45,411 nucleotides of DNA from Lachnospiraceae bacterium UBA3820 (GTDB lineage Bacteria; Bacillota; Clostridia; Lachnospirales; Lachnospiraceae): positions 1 to 45,411 of the forward strand of contig DFDU01000109.1 in NCBI GenBank assembly GCA_002369325.1, given 5' to 3'. The translations under genes and the position numbers were made by a program. Below are positions 1 to 7,957 of the stretch, in pieces (the first letter of the stretch is position 1; each line of letters opens with the position of its first letter). The notes under the pieces were generated by a model. It ran no database searches. It was not told where the DNA came from and saw nothing but the letters and a program-made list of their open reading frames with translations.

Positions 1-1176
1 GAAATGGACGGAGATGAGATGACAAGAATTTTATGGAAAATGATTAAGGATGAACTTCTTATTCCATTTATTGACCTTAAGACCGAATATTATGATCTGG
101 GTCTTGAATACAGAAATGAAACAGATGATAAGGTTACTTTTGATTCTGCTTATGCTACACAGAAGTACGGAGTTGCTGTTAAGTGTGCGACTATTACACC
201 AAATGCTGCACGTATGACAGAGTATAATCTTAAGCAGATGTGGAAGAGTCCTAACGGTACCATAAGAGCAATTCTTGACGGTACTGTTTTCAGAACTCCG
301 ATTATTGTTAAGGGTATTGAGCCTTGCGTTAAGAACTGGAAGAAGCCTATCACTATTGCCAGACATGCTTATGGTGATGTTTATAAGGCTTCGGAAATGA
401 GAATACCCGGAGAGGGCAAGGCTGAGCTTGTATTTACCGCTCCTGACGGAACAGAAACAAGAGAGCTTATTCATGAATTCAAGGGTGAAGGTATTATACA
501 GGGCATGCATAATCTAAACGGTTCAATTGAAAGCTTTGCACGAAGCTGCTTTAATTATGCTGTTGATACTAAGCAGACTCTTTGGTTTGCTACAAAGGAT
601 ACGATTTCAAAGAAATACGACCATACATTTAAAGATATCTTCCAGGAGATATTTGATGCTGAATACAAAGAGAAGTTTGAAGAGCTTGGTATAGAGTATT
701 TCTATACACTTATTGATGATGCGGTTGCAAGAGTTATGAAGTCTGAGGGCGGATACATCTGGGCATGTAAGAACTATGACGGAGATGTAATGAGTGATAT
801 GATTTCATCAGCTTTCGGTTCACTTGCAATGATGACTTCCGTACTTGTTTCACCTGACGGAAAATATGAATATGAGGCAGCACACGGTACTGTTCAGAGA
901 CATTACTACAAGCATCTTAACGGTGAGGAAACTTCTACAAATTCGGTTGCAACAATTTATGCATGGACAGGCGCATTAAGAAAAAGAGGAGAGCTTGATA
1001 ATATACCTGAGCTTATGGCTTTTGCCGATAAGCTTGAAGAGGCAACCATTAAGACTATCGAAAGCGGAGAAATGACAAAGGATTTGGCACTTATTACAAC
1101 TCTTAGCGATGTTAAGGTTTTAAACAGTGAAGATTTCATTAAGGCTATCAGAAAAAATCTTGAGGCAATTCTGTAA
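1..1176 (+). CDS. icd: NADP-dependent isocitrate dehydrogenase, 5'-truncated by the window edge
   Basis: This enzyme decarboxylates isocitrate to 2-oxoglutarate with reduction of NADP, in the cytosol. The reading frame is open from base 1 and begins inside the conserved N-terminal EMDGDEMTRI block, so about ten residues and the true start lie to the left of the window. The later blocks fit the homodimeric eukaryote-like (type II) subfamily: TPNAARMTEYNLKQMW, the LNGSIESFARSCFNYA region, and EAAHGTVQRHY followed by GEETSTNS. The Arg-His pair after GTVQ is the position associated with NADP preference in this subfamily. Citrate synthase lies at 19.2-20.5 kb on the other strand, so the oxidative branch to 2-oxoglutarate is largely represented here. 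A strong hairpin terminator follows the stop codon. Confidence 0.95.
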   Translation, partial: EMDGDEMTRILWKMIKDELLIPFIDLKTEYYDLGLEYRNETDDKVTFDSAYATQKYGVAVKCATITPNAARMTEYNLKQMWKSPNGTIRAILDGTVFRTPIIVKGIEPCVKNWKKPITIARHAYGDVYKASEMRIPGEGKAELVFTAPDGTETRELIHEFKGEGIIQGMHNLNGSIESFARSCFNYAVDTKQTLWFATKDTISKKYDHTFKDIFQEIFDAEYKEKFEELGIEYFYTLIDDAVARVMKSEGGYIWACKNYDGDVMSDMISSAFGSLAMMTSVLVSPDGKYEYEAAHGTVQRHYYKHLNGEETSTNSVATIYAWTGALRKRGELDNIPELMAFADKLEEATIKTIESGEMTKDLALITTLSDVKVLNSEDFIKAIRKNLEAIL

Positions 1177-1219
1177 TAAAAAAAGCACTTCGAAGTATTT
1201 GAAGTTAGACTGATTATTT

Positions 1220-1250
1220 AAAGTGTGCCGAATACGGCACACTTTATTAG
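1220..1250 (+). terminator. Intrinsic terminator after icd
   Basis: A perfect 11-bp stem (AAAGTGTGCCG at 1220-1230 and its complement at 1235-1245) has an AATA loop and is followed by a T-rich stretch. It separates icd from the J-domain/Hsp70 pair. Confidence 0.85.
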
Positions 1251-1332
1251 TTTAATAATGTAAAATTATGATAATTGAGAATAATTAAATATTATGTTAT
1301 TATTCTATAAAAACAAAAAAGGCGGAAATCGT

Positions 1333-4300
1333 ATGAGTATATGGGATATTCTTGGCATAGAAGAAACCGGGGATAAAAATAAGCTCAAAATTGCATATAG
1401 GGAAAAACTTAAAAATACAAATCCCGAGGATGATCAGGAAGGGTTTATGAAACTTAGGGAGGCTTATGAAGAGGCAATAAAATATGCCGATAAAGCCGGA
1501 GAAGACTCCGAAAACGATAAAGAGGACGAGAGATTTCCGTTTCGTTACAACGAGGAATGCTTAGATGTTCTCGTCGCTATTGATGAGATTTATAAGGATT
1601 TTAACGAAAGGATTAAAGAAGAAAACTGGAACGGGATATTTAACAGGGATGAATTTGTGGCAATTGATAAATCGGAGGATTCGCTTGATGCTTTGTTAAA
1701 TTATCTTACGATTAATTTTCTTCTTCCTCATAATATTTGGAAAATAATAGTTGAAACTTTTGATATAGAAAACAGAAAGAAAGAACTTTGCGAGAAGTTT
1801 CCGAAGGATTTTATTGATTTTGTATTGGATAATTCCAGTAATATAGACATTTTGAATTATTATCTGTTTGATTATGATGTGGATAATGAACACGTTGACG
1901 AGTTTATTAAAACATATCTTACTCTGAATTCATGTATAAGAAGAGGGCAGTTTGACGACACCGAAAAACTCATGGATAAGCTTGAGGAATTTGATATATA
2001 TCATCCGTATATCAAACTTGCGAAATTGCGTATTAAGATTCAGACTTCGGATGATGAAAGAACCGAGGAAAATTATGAAAGCGCAAAACAGCTTTTGGAG
2101 GATTGTCCCGACGATTTCAATATAATAAGTCTGTGCGGTGATTTGGCTGTTATGCTCGGAAAGTATGATGAGGCTGAGGAATATTACAATAATCTTAAGG
2201 CTATTGAACCGGAAAGTATTGCCATAAAGGTGAAATTTGCGGATTTGTTTTATTTTAAAAAAGATTATGTTGCATCAAGAGATGCATATATGGAGCTTTT
2301 GAGGGACAATAATTACGAAAATACCATCAGAGCGGGTATGCTTCGCGCCAATATGTCATTGATAGAAAAGTATAAAAGTGATCTGGAATCAAATCCGGAT
2401 GATAATGATACGAAAATTGAACTTGCATGGAGTTTGTATCAAAGTTACAGATTTGAGGAAGCTGTTGAGATTCTTGACAGCTTTGAACCTGACTTGGAAA
2501 AACGTTTTGAGTATTGTAATGTAAAAGGCAGATCTTTTTTGTGTTTGTCCGATTATGATAATGCTCTTGCTTATTTCATGTGTTGGAAAGAAGCGATTGA
2601 GGATATAGAAGAAGATAACAGCGAAGAGGCTTTAAAAAAGAAGAAAAGATTGCCGTATGTTAATTTCCTGATTGCAAGCTGTTTCCTTAAAGAAAAGGAA
2701 TATGATAAAGCTGAGCAGTATCTTGAAGTAGCTTTGGCAACCGATCATGATGAGATTATTTTGTCGTATGAAGCAATGTGCGAGTTGAAATATGTGACGG
2801 AAAAATATGAGGAATGTATAGAAGCCTGCGAAAAACTTCTTGATTTGGATGAAAGGAATTATATAGCATATGATTATTTATCAAAAGCATGCTTTAAGCT
2901 TAAATATATAAAGGATGCGATTGATGCATGTGAAAATGCGATAAGAATATATCCTTATGCTGCAGATCCGTATGCTTTGGAAATAGACATTTTTCTTGAA
3001 CTCGGTCAGATAGATACGGCAAAAAAAATAACCGACAGATACAAACAGTATGAGATTCAGAGTGACCTTATTAGGAAAAAAGAAGCTCAGATATTAATGA
3101 AAAACAAGGAATACGAACGTGCTTGTAAAATACTTGCAGGACTTGAAAATGTTGATGTAAAAGAATCGGATATAGATTCTAAAGAGGAAATATATTCGCT
3201 TATTGCTTTATGCTATGAAAATTTGGATAAGAAGTCGCAGGCACTTCTTTATTTAAATAAACTTATAAATATTAACCCCGGGCATAAGTCCGCATATGGA
3301 AGAATCGGCTTGATTTACAGGGACAATAAAAAATACGATATGGCTATGGAAGCTTTTGATAAGCAGATCAAAATTAATCCACATCCTTATTTTTATTATG
3401 AAATGGCTAATGTTTACAGAAAGACCGGGAAATATGCGAAAGCGATTGTTTATTACGAAAGGGCTGCGGAGCTTGAAAGGGATAATGCATACATATACAG
3501 AGAATTGGGACTCTTGTATGAGTTTTTGCAAAAGTTTGAAGAGGCGGTTGAAAGTTTTGATAAAGCTATAGAAAACGAGACCGATGAAAAAAGAAAAAAA
3601 GATTTATATATATTCAAGGCGAGAAATTATCAGGCATTAAACCGGTTTGAACAGTCAAAAAAAATTTATGAAGAATATGCTGGATTGTATGGTGCAGATT
3701 ATGATTACATTTATGACTATTCCGAACTTCTTCAGAGGATGGACAAAGTTGAGGAAGCTATAAAGCTTATTAAGGATAATATCGGTCAGTTTGAGGGCAA
3801 CATGGAGGCTATATTATTAAGGCAGCTTTGCGGAATTTACGGAGATGAAGGGTATGTAAATCTTGCCAATGAAACCTTTAGAATTGTTGTAAGCAAATAT
3901 CCGGATGATAAACACGCATACAAGATAATGGGTGATATTTTTAGAAATAACGGTTTGTATGAAGATGCAATTGATTGCTATAGGAATGCGATAAGACTTG
4001 ACTTTAACGGAAGAGAAAACTATTATAGTAATTTAGTGGAGTGTATGCTTAATGTTAAATCCTATTCCAAAAGCGAGATAAAGGAATACATAAATAAAGC
4101 TTTTGAAAGGGGTGAAGATGCTACCACGGTAAGAGATTTGATTATGCTTGCCAGAATTAACAGGCTTGTGAAAAAAAATAAAAATGCACTTGCAGTAATC
4201 GATAAAGGGATTATGAAAGCAAGATGCCAGGGTTGTTTTTATCGTGCCTGTCATGAGGCGTTTTATGAAAAAGGACGTATATATGAAGCTATGAAAAAAT

Positions 4301-4395
4301 ACGATCTTGCCAGGCAGTGTTACGAAAAAGCATTAAATATTATGGGTCATTGTACATTATACGAGGAAAGTTTAAAAAGGATAGATGGTAAATGA
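1333..4395 (+). CDS. TPR-repeat protein with degenerate N-terminal J-domain (likely HscC co-chaperone)
   Basis: The protein is about 1020 residues. I chose the ATG at 1333 because AGGCGG lies just upstream and the J-like domain starts directly with MSIWDILGI; an upstream in-frame ATG at 1294 has no ribosome site. Residues 1-55 resemble a J-domain (WDILGIEET, IAYREKL, then FMKLREAYEEA), but the HPD motif is replaced by Asn-Pro-Glu at 30-32. From about residue 210 to the end it is a long array of tetratricopeptide-like helices (for example YDEAEEYYNNL, YEKAL, FEEAVESFDKAIE). There is no signal peptide or membrane segment, so it should be cytosolic. Its stop overlaps the hscC start by 4 bp (ATGA), which implies coupled translation. 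By family logic J-domains stimulate Hsp70 ATPase and TPRs bind clients; that this one does so without HPD is inference. Confidence 0.8.
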   Translation: MSIWDILGIEETGDKNKLKIAYREKLKNTNPEDDQEGFMKLREAYEEAIKYADKAGEDSENDKEDERFPFRYNEECLDVLVAIDEIYKDFNERIKEENWNGIFNRDEFVAIDKSEDSLDALLNYLTINFLLPHNIWKIIVETFDIENRKKELCEKFPKDFIDFVLDNSSNIDILNYYLFDYDVDNEHVDEFIKTYLTLNSCIRRGQFDDTEKLMDKLEEFDIYHPYIKLAKLRIKIQTSDDERTEENYESAKQLLEDCPDDFNIISLCGDLAVMLGKYDEAEEYYNNLKAIEPESIAIKVKFADLFYFKKDYVASRDAYMELLRDNNYENTIRAGMLRANMSLIEKYKSDLESNPDDNDTKIELAWSLYQSYRFEEAVEILDSFEPDLEKRFEYCNVKGRSFLCLSDYDNALAYFMCWKEAIEDIEEDNSEEALKKKKRLPYVNFLIASCFLKEKEYDKAEQYLEVALATDHDEIILSYEAMCELKYVTEKYEECIEACEKLLDLDERNYIAYDYLSKACFKLKYIKDAIDACENAIRIYPYAADPYALEIDIFLELGQIDTAKKITDRYKQYEIQSDLIRKKEAQILMKNKEYERACKILAGLENVDVKESDIDSKEEIYSLIALCYENLDKKSQALLYLNKLININPGHKSAYGRIGLIYRDNKKYDMAMEAFDKQIKINPHPYFYYEMANVYRKTGKYAKAIVYYERAAELERDNAYIYRELGLLYEFLQKFEEAVESFDKAIENETDEKRKKDLYIFKARNYQALNRFEQSKKIYEEYAGLYGADYDYIYDYSELLQRMDKVEEAIKLIKDNIGQFEGNMEAILLRQLCGIYGDEGYVNLANETFRIVVSKYPDDKHAYKIMGDIFRNNGLYEDAIDCYRNAIRLDFNGRENYYSNLVECMLNVKSYSKSEIKEYINKAFERGEDATTVRDLIMLARINRLVKKNKNALAVIDKGIMKARCQGCFYRACHEAFYEKGRIYEAMKKYDLARQCYEKALNIMGHCTLYEESLKRIDGK

Positions 4396-6086
4396 TAGTT
4401 GGTATTGATTTAGGAACTACAAACAGTTTAATTTCATATTTTGAAAATGAAGAAGCAAAGATAATTCCTAATCGTCTCGGAGATAATCTTACTCCTTCTG
4501 TTGTAAGTATTGATGAAGAAGGAACGGTATATATAGGAAAGACAGCTAAGGAAAGAAAGCTTACGTTTCCCGATCAGTCTGCGGACGTGTTTAAAAGAAG
4601 TATGGGAACAGGCAAGCTTTTTAAGCTCGGTGAAAGAGAACTAAGTGCGGAAGAATTATCAAGTCTTGTTTTAAAGTCACTTAAGGAAGATGCCGAAAGT
4701 TATCTCGGATACGAGGTTAAAGAAGCTGTTATAAGCGTTCCTGCTTATTTTAACGATGCGCAAAGAAAGGCGACAAAGAGAGCCGGAGAGATGGCCGGCT
4801 TTGTGGTTGAGCGTATAGTCAGTGAACCGACGGCAGCAGCTATAGCATATGGTCTTAATCAGAAAAATGCCGATACGAAGTTTATTGTATTTGACCTGGG
4901 AGGAGGAACTTTCGACGTATCGATTCTGGAACTCTATCAAAATATTATGGAAGTCAGAGCCGTTGCCGGAGATAATTTCCTCGGTGGTGAAGACTTTACC
5001 GAAATCCTTGTACAGATGTTTTTCAGGGAAAAAGATATTGACCAGGACGAACTTGATTCAAAGACTCTTGCACATGTCAGAAAACAGGCTGAAATATGTA
5101 AGCTTGGTTTTACCGATAGCAGGGTTTCGGTTTTTAAATGTAAAATAGGTGAGGAAACTTACGAATATGAAATAAATATCGATGATTATGAGAAGAATTG
5201 TCAGATATTGTTAAATAAGATTAAAAAGCCGATTGAAAGAAGCTTAAAGGATGCAAATATTAAGCTTAAGGATATTGATGAGGTTATCCTTGTCGGAGGC
5301 GCAACCAAGCTTTCCATAGTAAGAAAATTTGTCGGAAGACTTTTTGGAAGACTTCCGAATACAAGCATTAATCCGGATGAAGTTGTCGCACTCGGAGCGG
5401 CTACTCAGGCAGCTATGAAGGAAAGAAATGAAGCGGTTAAGGAAATAATTCTTACAGATGTATGTCCTTTTACTTTGGGAACAGAGGTAGTGGTTTCAAG
5501 AGGCGGCGGAGTTAAGGAAGGAGGACATTATCTTCCTATTATTGAGAGAAATTCCGTTATTCCCGTAAGCAGAACCGAAAGGCTATATACCGCAGAAGAT
5601 AATCAGGATATGATAAGAGTTAAAATCCTTCAGGGCGAAAGCCGTTTTGCAAGAAATAACGTATATCTCGGCGATATTGAGCTTGTGGTTCCCATTGGAC
5701 CTGCGGGAAAGGAAGCAGTGGATGTAACCTATACCTATGATGTTAATTCCATTCTTGAGGTAGAGGTTAAGGTCTTATCAACCAAGCTTTCAAAGAGAAT
5801 AGTCATAAAAAATGATGACGTTGATATGACGGATGAGGAGATAGATGCAAGACTTGCATCGCTTGCGGAGCTTAAAATTCATCCTCGCGAAAAGGAAGAA
5901 AACAAACTTCTTTTACTTCGCGGTGACAGAATGTATGAAGAGGCTACCGGTGATGTCAGAAATATAATAGAAAAGTATCTTAATAATTTTGAACAGGTTT
6001 TGGATAAACAAAATCCCGCTGACATAGATAAAGCGAGAGAAGAGTTGAAAAATTTTCTGGACAGTATTGATGAGGATATTTTTTAA
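4392..6086 (+). CDS. hscC: HscC-type Hsp70 chaperone
   Basis: This is a 564-residue Hsp70 with the full ATPase domain: IDLGTTNSLISYF near the N terminus, AVISVPAYFNDAQR, EPTAAAIAYG, FDLGGGTFDVSIL, and EVILVGGATKLSIV in the adenosine pocket. It is shorter than DnaK (about 610 residues) and has a reduced C-terminal lid. Several blocks match E. coli HscC more closely than DnaK as I remember them: FKRSMGT, ELSSLVLKSLKEDAE, AGDNFLGGEDFT, EIILTDVCPFTLG and LKIHPRE. It overlaps the preceding J/TPR gene by 4 bp. HscC is a specialised Hsp70 of poorly defined clients that works with dedicated J-proteins in E. coli, so a co-translated partner fits. There is no grpE or dnaJ nearby, so it is not the general DnaK operon. 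Confidence 0.9.
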   Translation: MIVGIDLGTTNSLISYFENEEAKIIPNRLGDNLTPSVVSIDEEGTVYIGKTAKERKLTFPDQSADVFKRSMGTGKLFKLGERELSAEELSSLVLKSLKEDAESYLGYEVKEAVISVPAYFNDAQRKATKRAGEMAGFVVERIVSEPTAAAIAYGLNQKNADTKFIVFDLGGGTFDVSILELYQNIMEVRAVAGDNFLGGEDFTEILVQMFFREKDIDQDELDSKTLAHVRKQAEICKLGFTDSRVSVFKCKIGEETYEYEINIDDYEKNCQILLNKIKKPIERSLKDANIKLKDIDEVILVGGATKLSIVRKFVGRLFGRLPNTSINPDEVVALGAATQAAMKERNEAVKEIILTDVCPFTLGTEVVVSRGGGVKEGGHYLPIIERNSVIPVSRTERLYTAEDNQDMIRVKILQGESRFARNNVYLGDIELVVPIGPAGKEAVDVTYTYDVNSILEVEVKVLSTKLSKRIVIKNDDVDMTDEEIDARLASLAELKIHPREKEENKLLLLRGDRMYEEATGDVRNIIEKYLNNFEQVLDKQNPADIDKAREELKNFLDSIDEDIF

Positions 6087-6112
6087 TGATGTTGACATTT
6101 ATAAAAAAGATG

Positions 6113-6141
6113 TTGACATATCAAAGAAACTGTGGTAATTT
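6113..6141 (+). promoter_or_regulatory. Promoter of the infC-rpmI-rplT operon
   Basis: A TTGACA box at 6113-6118 and TAATTT at 6136-6141 are separated by 17 bp. A second TTGACA at 6092-6097 has no well-spaced -10. The position fits transcription of the structured leader that follows. Confidence 0.7.
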
Positions 6142-6159
6142 ATCATAGTATGTTGATGA

Positions 6160-6262
6160 AGCAGAGTATCCACTCTCACCTTAGCGCAATGGCGACTCGG
6201 GTTAATATTTACATTATTTATGTGATATTTTTATGTGGATAGCTATGCTGTCCACTTTTTTA
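6160..6262 (+). promoter_or_regulatory. Ribosomal-protein operon leader (L20-leader-like) with terminator/antiterminator switch
   Basis: The untranslated leader ends in an intrinsic terminator: stem GTGGATAGC at 6235-6243, TAT loop, GCTGTCCAC at 6247-6255, then a T-rich tail. Upstream, TATCCAC at 6167-6173 is exactly complementary to GTGGATA at 6235-6241, so pairing of these two segments would disrupt the terminator. The upstream segment can itself be sequestered in a small GAGT-ATCC-ACTC hairpin (6164-6175). In Firmicutes, infC-rpmI-rplT is known to be autoregulated by ribosomal protein L20 at the leader; that L20 is the ligand here is inference from position and architecture. Confidence 0.8.
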
Positions 6263-6296
6263 TTTTTACTTTGTTGCTATGTATGGAGGTGTTATT

Positions 6297-6803
6297 ATTA
6301 GCGAAATATTGATTAACGAACAAATCAGATTCAAAGAGGTAAGAGTAGTCAGCGAGGAAGGCGAACAGCTTGGCATAATGTCGGCTAAGGATGCCCAGAA
6401 GCTTGCGGAAGACGAGGAGAAAGACTTAATACTTATTGCTCCGACTGCGAAACCTCCTGTGTGCAGAATTCAGGATTTCGGAAAGTATCGTTATGAGCTT
6501 GCCAGACGTGAGAAGGAAGCTAAGAAAAAGCAGAAGACGATTGACATCAAAGAAGTAAGACTTTCACCGAATATAGATACAAATGACCTTAATACAAAGG
6601 TTAATATGGCAAGAAAATTCCTGACAAAGGGTGACAAGGTAAAGGTTACACTCAGATTCAGAGGACGTGAGCTTGCACACGTGAATTCAAGCAAGGCAAT
6701 ACTTGATAATTTTGCCGAGATGCTCTCAGATGTAGCGGTTGTTGATAAACCTGCTAAGTTTGAAGGCCGCAGTATGATAATGTTTTTAGCTGAAAAACGT
6801 TAA
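6297..6803 (+). CDS. infC: Translation initiation factor IF-3 (ATT start)
   Basis: IF-3 binds the 30S subunit, prevents premature 50S joining and checks start-codon/initiator-tRNA pairing. The 168-residue protein has the N-domain (LINEQIRFKEVRVV...GEQLGIM), the linker LIAPTAKPPVCRIQDFGKYRYE, and the C-domain with VNMARKFLTKGDKVKVTLRFRGRE. The start is the non-standard ATT at 6297: GGAGGT at 6285-6290 sits 6 nt upstream and the protein then begins ISEILINEQIR as in other IF-3s. An ATG at 6279 is in frame, but it would place the ribosome site inside the gene and has none of its own. Rare ATT starts on infC are known to let IF-3 repress its own translation. rpmI and rplT follow. Confidence 0.95.
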   Translation: MSEILINEQIRFKEVRVVSEEGEQLGIMSAKDAQKLAEDEEKDLILIAPTAKPPVCRIQDFGKYRYELARREKEAKKKQKTIDIKEVRLSPNIDTNDLNTKVNMARKFLTKGDKVKVTLRFRGRELAHVNSSKAILDNFAEMLSDVAVVDKPAKFEGRSMIMFLAEKR

Positions 6804-6838
6804 TTTTTAATATATAGTTATTATAAGGAGGAGAAAAA

Positions 6839-7036
6839 ATGCCAAAGTTAAAGACAAAGAAAGCAGCTGCAAAGCGCTTTAAGAAAACAGGAACAGGTGA
6901 ATTAAAGAGAAATAAAGCTTACAAGAGTCATATTCTTACTAAGAAGACTACTAAGAGAAAGAGAAATCTTAGAAAAGCAACCATGACTGATAAGACAAAC
7001 AGTAAGGTTATGAAGCAGATATTACCATATTTATAG
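6839..7036 (+). CDS. rpmI: 50S ribosomal protein L35
   Basis: This small basic protein of 65 residues has the family length and the signature PKLKTKKAAAKRFKKTGTG at its start, then a Lys/Arg-rich body. L35 binds 23S rRNA in the large subunit. It follows infC by 35 bp with AAGGAGGAG as ribosome site and precedes rplT by 19 bp, the usual infC-rpmI-rplT order. Confidence 0.98.
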   Translation: MPKLKTKKAAAKRFKKTGTGELKRNKAYKSHILTKKTTKRKRNLRKATMTDKTNSKVMKQILPYL

Positions 7037-7055
7037 GATTAGGAGGAATAGACTA

Positions 7056-7412
7056 ATGGCAAGAATTAAAGGCGGTATAGGCGCTAAGAAAAGACATAAC
7101 AGAGTTTTAAAGCTCGCTAAAGGATATAAGGGAGCAAGATCAAAGCAGTACAGAGTTGCAAAGCAGTCAGTAATGAGAGCTCTTGCTACTTCATATGCAG
7201 GTAGAAAAGAGAAGAAGAGACAGTTCAGACAGCTTTGGATAGCACGTATTAATGCTGCTGCAAGAATTAACGGACTTTCATACAGCAAGTTTATGTATGG
7301 ATTAAAGCTTGCAGAAGTAGATCTTAACAGAAAGATGCTTTCAGAGATGGCTATAAGCGATCCTGAAGGATTTGCAAAGCTTGTAGAAGTAGCTAAGTCA
7401 AAGCTTGCATAA
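7056..7412 (+). CDS. rplT: 50S ribosomal protein L20
   Basis: This 118-residue protein has the typical motifs ARIKGGIGAKKRHNRVLKLAKGY and RKEKKRQFRQLWIARINAAAR. L20 is needed early in 50S assembly and, in Firmicutes, also acts as the repressor of its own operon by binding the leader RNA; the leader at 6160-6262 fits that role. Ribosome site AGGAGG lies upstream. It is the last gene of the operon, and a small weak hairpin without a clear T-run follows. Confidence 0.98.
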   Translation: MARIKGGIGAKKRHNRVLKLAKGYKGARSKQYRVAKQSVMRALATSYAGRKEKKRQFRQLWIARINAAARINGLSYSKFMYGLKLAEVDLNRKMLSEMAISDPEGFAKLVEVAKSKLA

Positions 7413-7450
7413 TCGTTTTGAAAAAAACGAAAATAAATTAAAAAAAGTAG

Positions 7451-7479
7451 TTGACATTTTATTTTCAAAGTGTTAATAT
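7451..7479 (+). promoter_or_regulatory. Promoter of tRNA-Leu
   Basis: A consensus TTGACA at 7451-7456 and TAATAT at 7474-7479 with a 17-bp spacer lie about 35 bp before the tRNA gene. Confidence 0.8.
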
Positions 7480-7512
7480 ATCACTTGCGTTGATTAAACA
7501 GCGTAAGTAAAT

Positions 7513-7596
7513 GCGGGAGTGCTGGAATTGGCAGACAGGCTAGACTAAGGATCTAGTGATGGCAACGTCGTGTGGGTTCAAGTCCCATCTCCCGCA
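7513..7596 (+). tRNA. tRNA-Leu (anticodon AAG)
   Basis: The 84-nt gene has a 7-bp acceptor stem (GCGGGAG at 7513-7519 with CTCCCGC at 7589-7595), an A discriminator at 7596, the leucine-type long variable arm, and a T-loop GGTTCAAGTCC. The anticodon loop CTAAGGA puts AAG at 7547-7549, reading CTT (and probably CTC if A34 is modified). The 3' CCA is not encoded. Confidence 0.95.
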
Positions 7597-7691
7597 TTAT
7601 TATTTTGCCCTTTTTCTCTATGATAATAAAATATTTAGGCTAATTTAAAGGTACAATCGTGTGCCCTTTAAATAATGAATCGAGGCTTGCT

Positions 7692-7874
7692 ATGTTAAAA
7701 GTATATTATTGCTTATTTTGCGATAGTGTAATGTTTTTGCAATATGATAAGAATATTGCGTGTAGAAAGTGTTGTAATGATATGAATAAGATTAATATTT
7801 CTTTTACTGAATTTACAGATATGATTGATGTAAAAGAAAGAAATGATTTTTTAAAAAAATATTTTAAAAAGTAA
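7692..7874 (+). CDS. Small CxxC protein of unknown function
   Basis: This 60-residue protein starts at the ATG at 7692, six bases after GAGG; an in-frame ATG at 7659 has no ribosome site. It has two cysteine pairs, CLFC near residue 7 and CRKC near residue 25, in the arrangement of a small zinc ribbon, and an acidic/aromatic tail (YFKK end). It may be a stand-alone zinc-binding protein. I do not recognise a function, and its neighbours (tRNA and polysaccharide-type membrane protein) give no clear hint. Confidence 0.6.
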   Translation: MLKVYYCLFCDSVMFLQYDKNIACRKCCNDMNKINISFTEFTDMIDVKERNDFLKKYFKK

Positions 7875-7894
7875 AATATTACAAATGCATTTTA

Positions 7895-7923
7895 TTGAAG
7901 TTTTTATTAATTAGCAGTATAAT
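7895..7923 (+). promoter_or_regulatory. Promoter of the O-antigen-ligase-like gene
   Basis: TTGAAG at 7895-7900 and a perfect TATAAT at 7918-7923 are spaced 17 bp apart, about 35 bp before the start codon. Confidence 0.6.
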
Positions 7924-7957
7924 ATCATAATTGTATATTATTGAAGCGGAGACTGAT

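Noticed and set aside
4392..6086. The Hsp70 gene as dnaK
   Set aside because: It is shorter, matches HscC-type blocks, has a reduced lid, and has no grpE, dnaJ or hrcA nearby.
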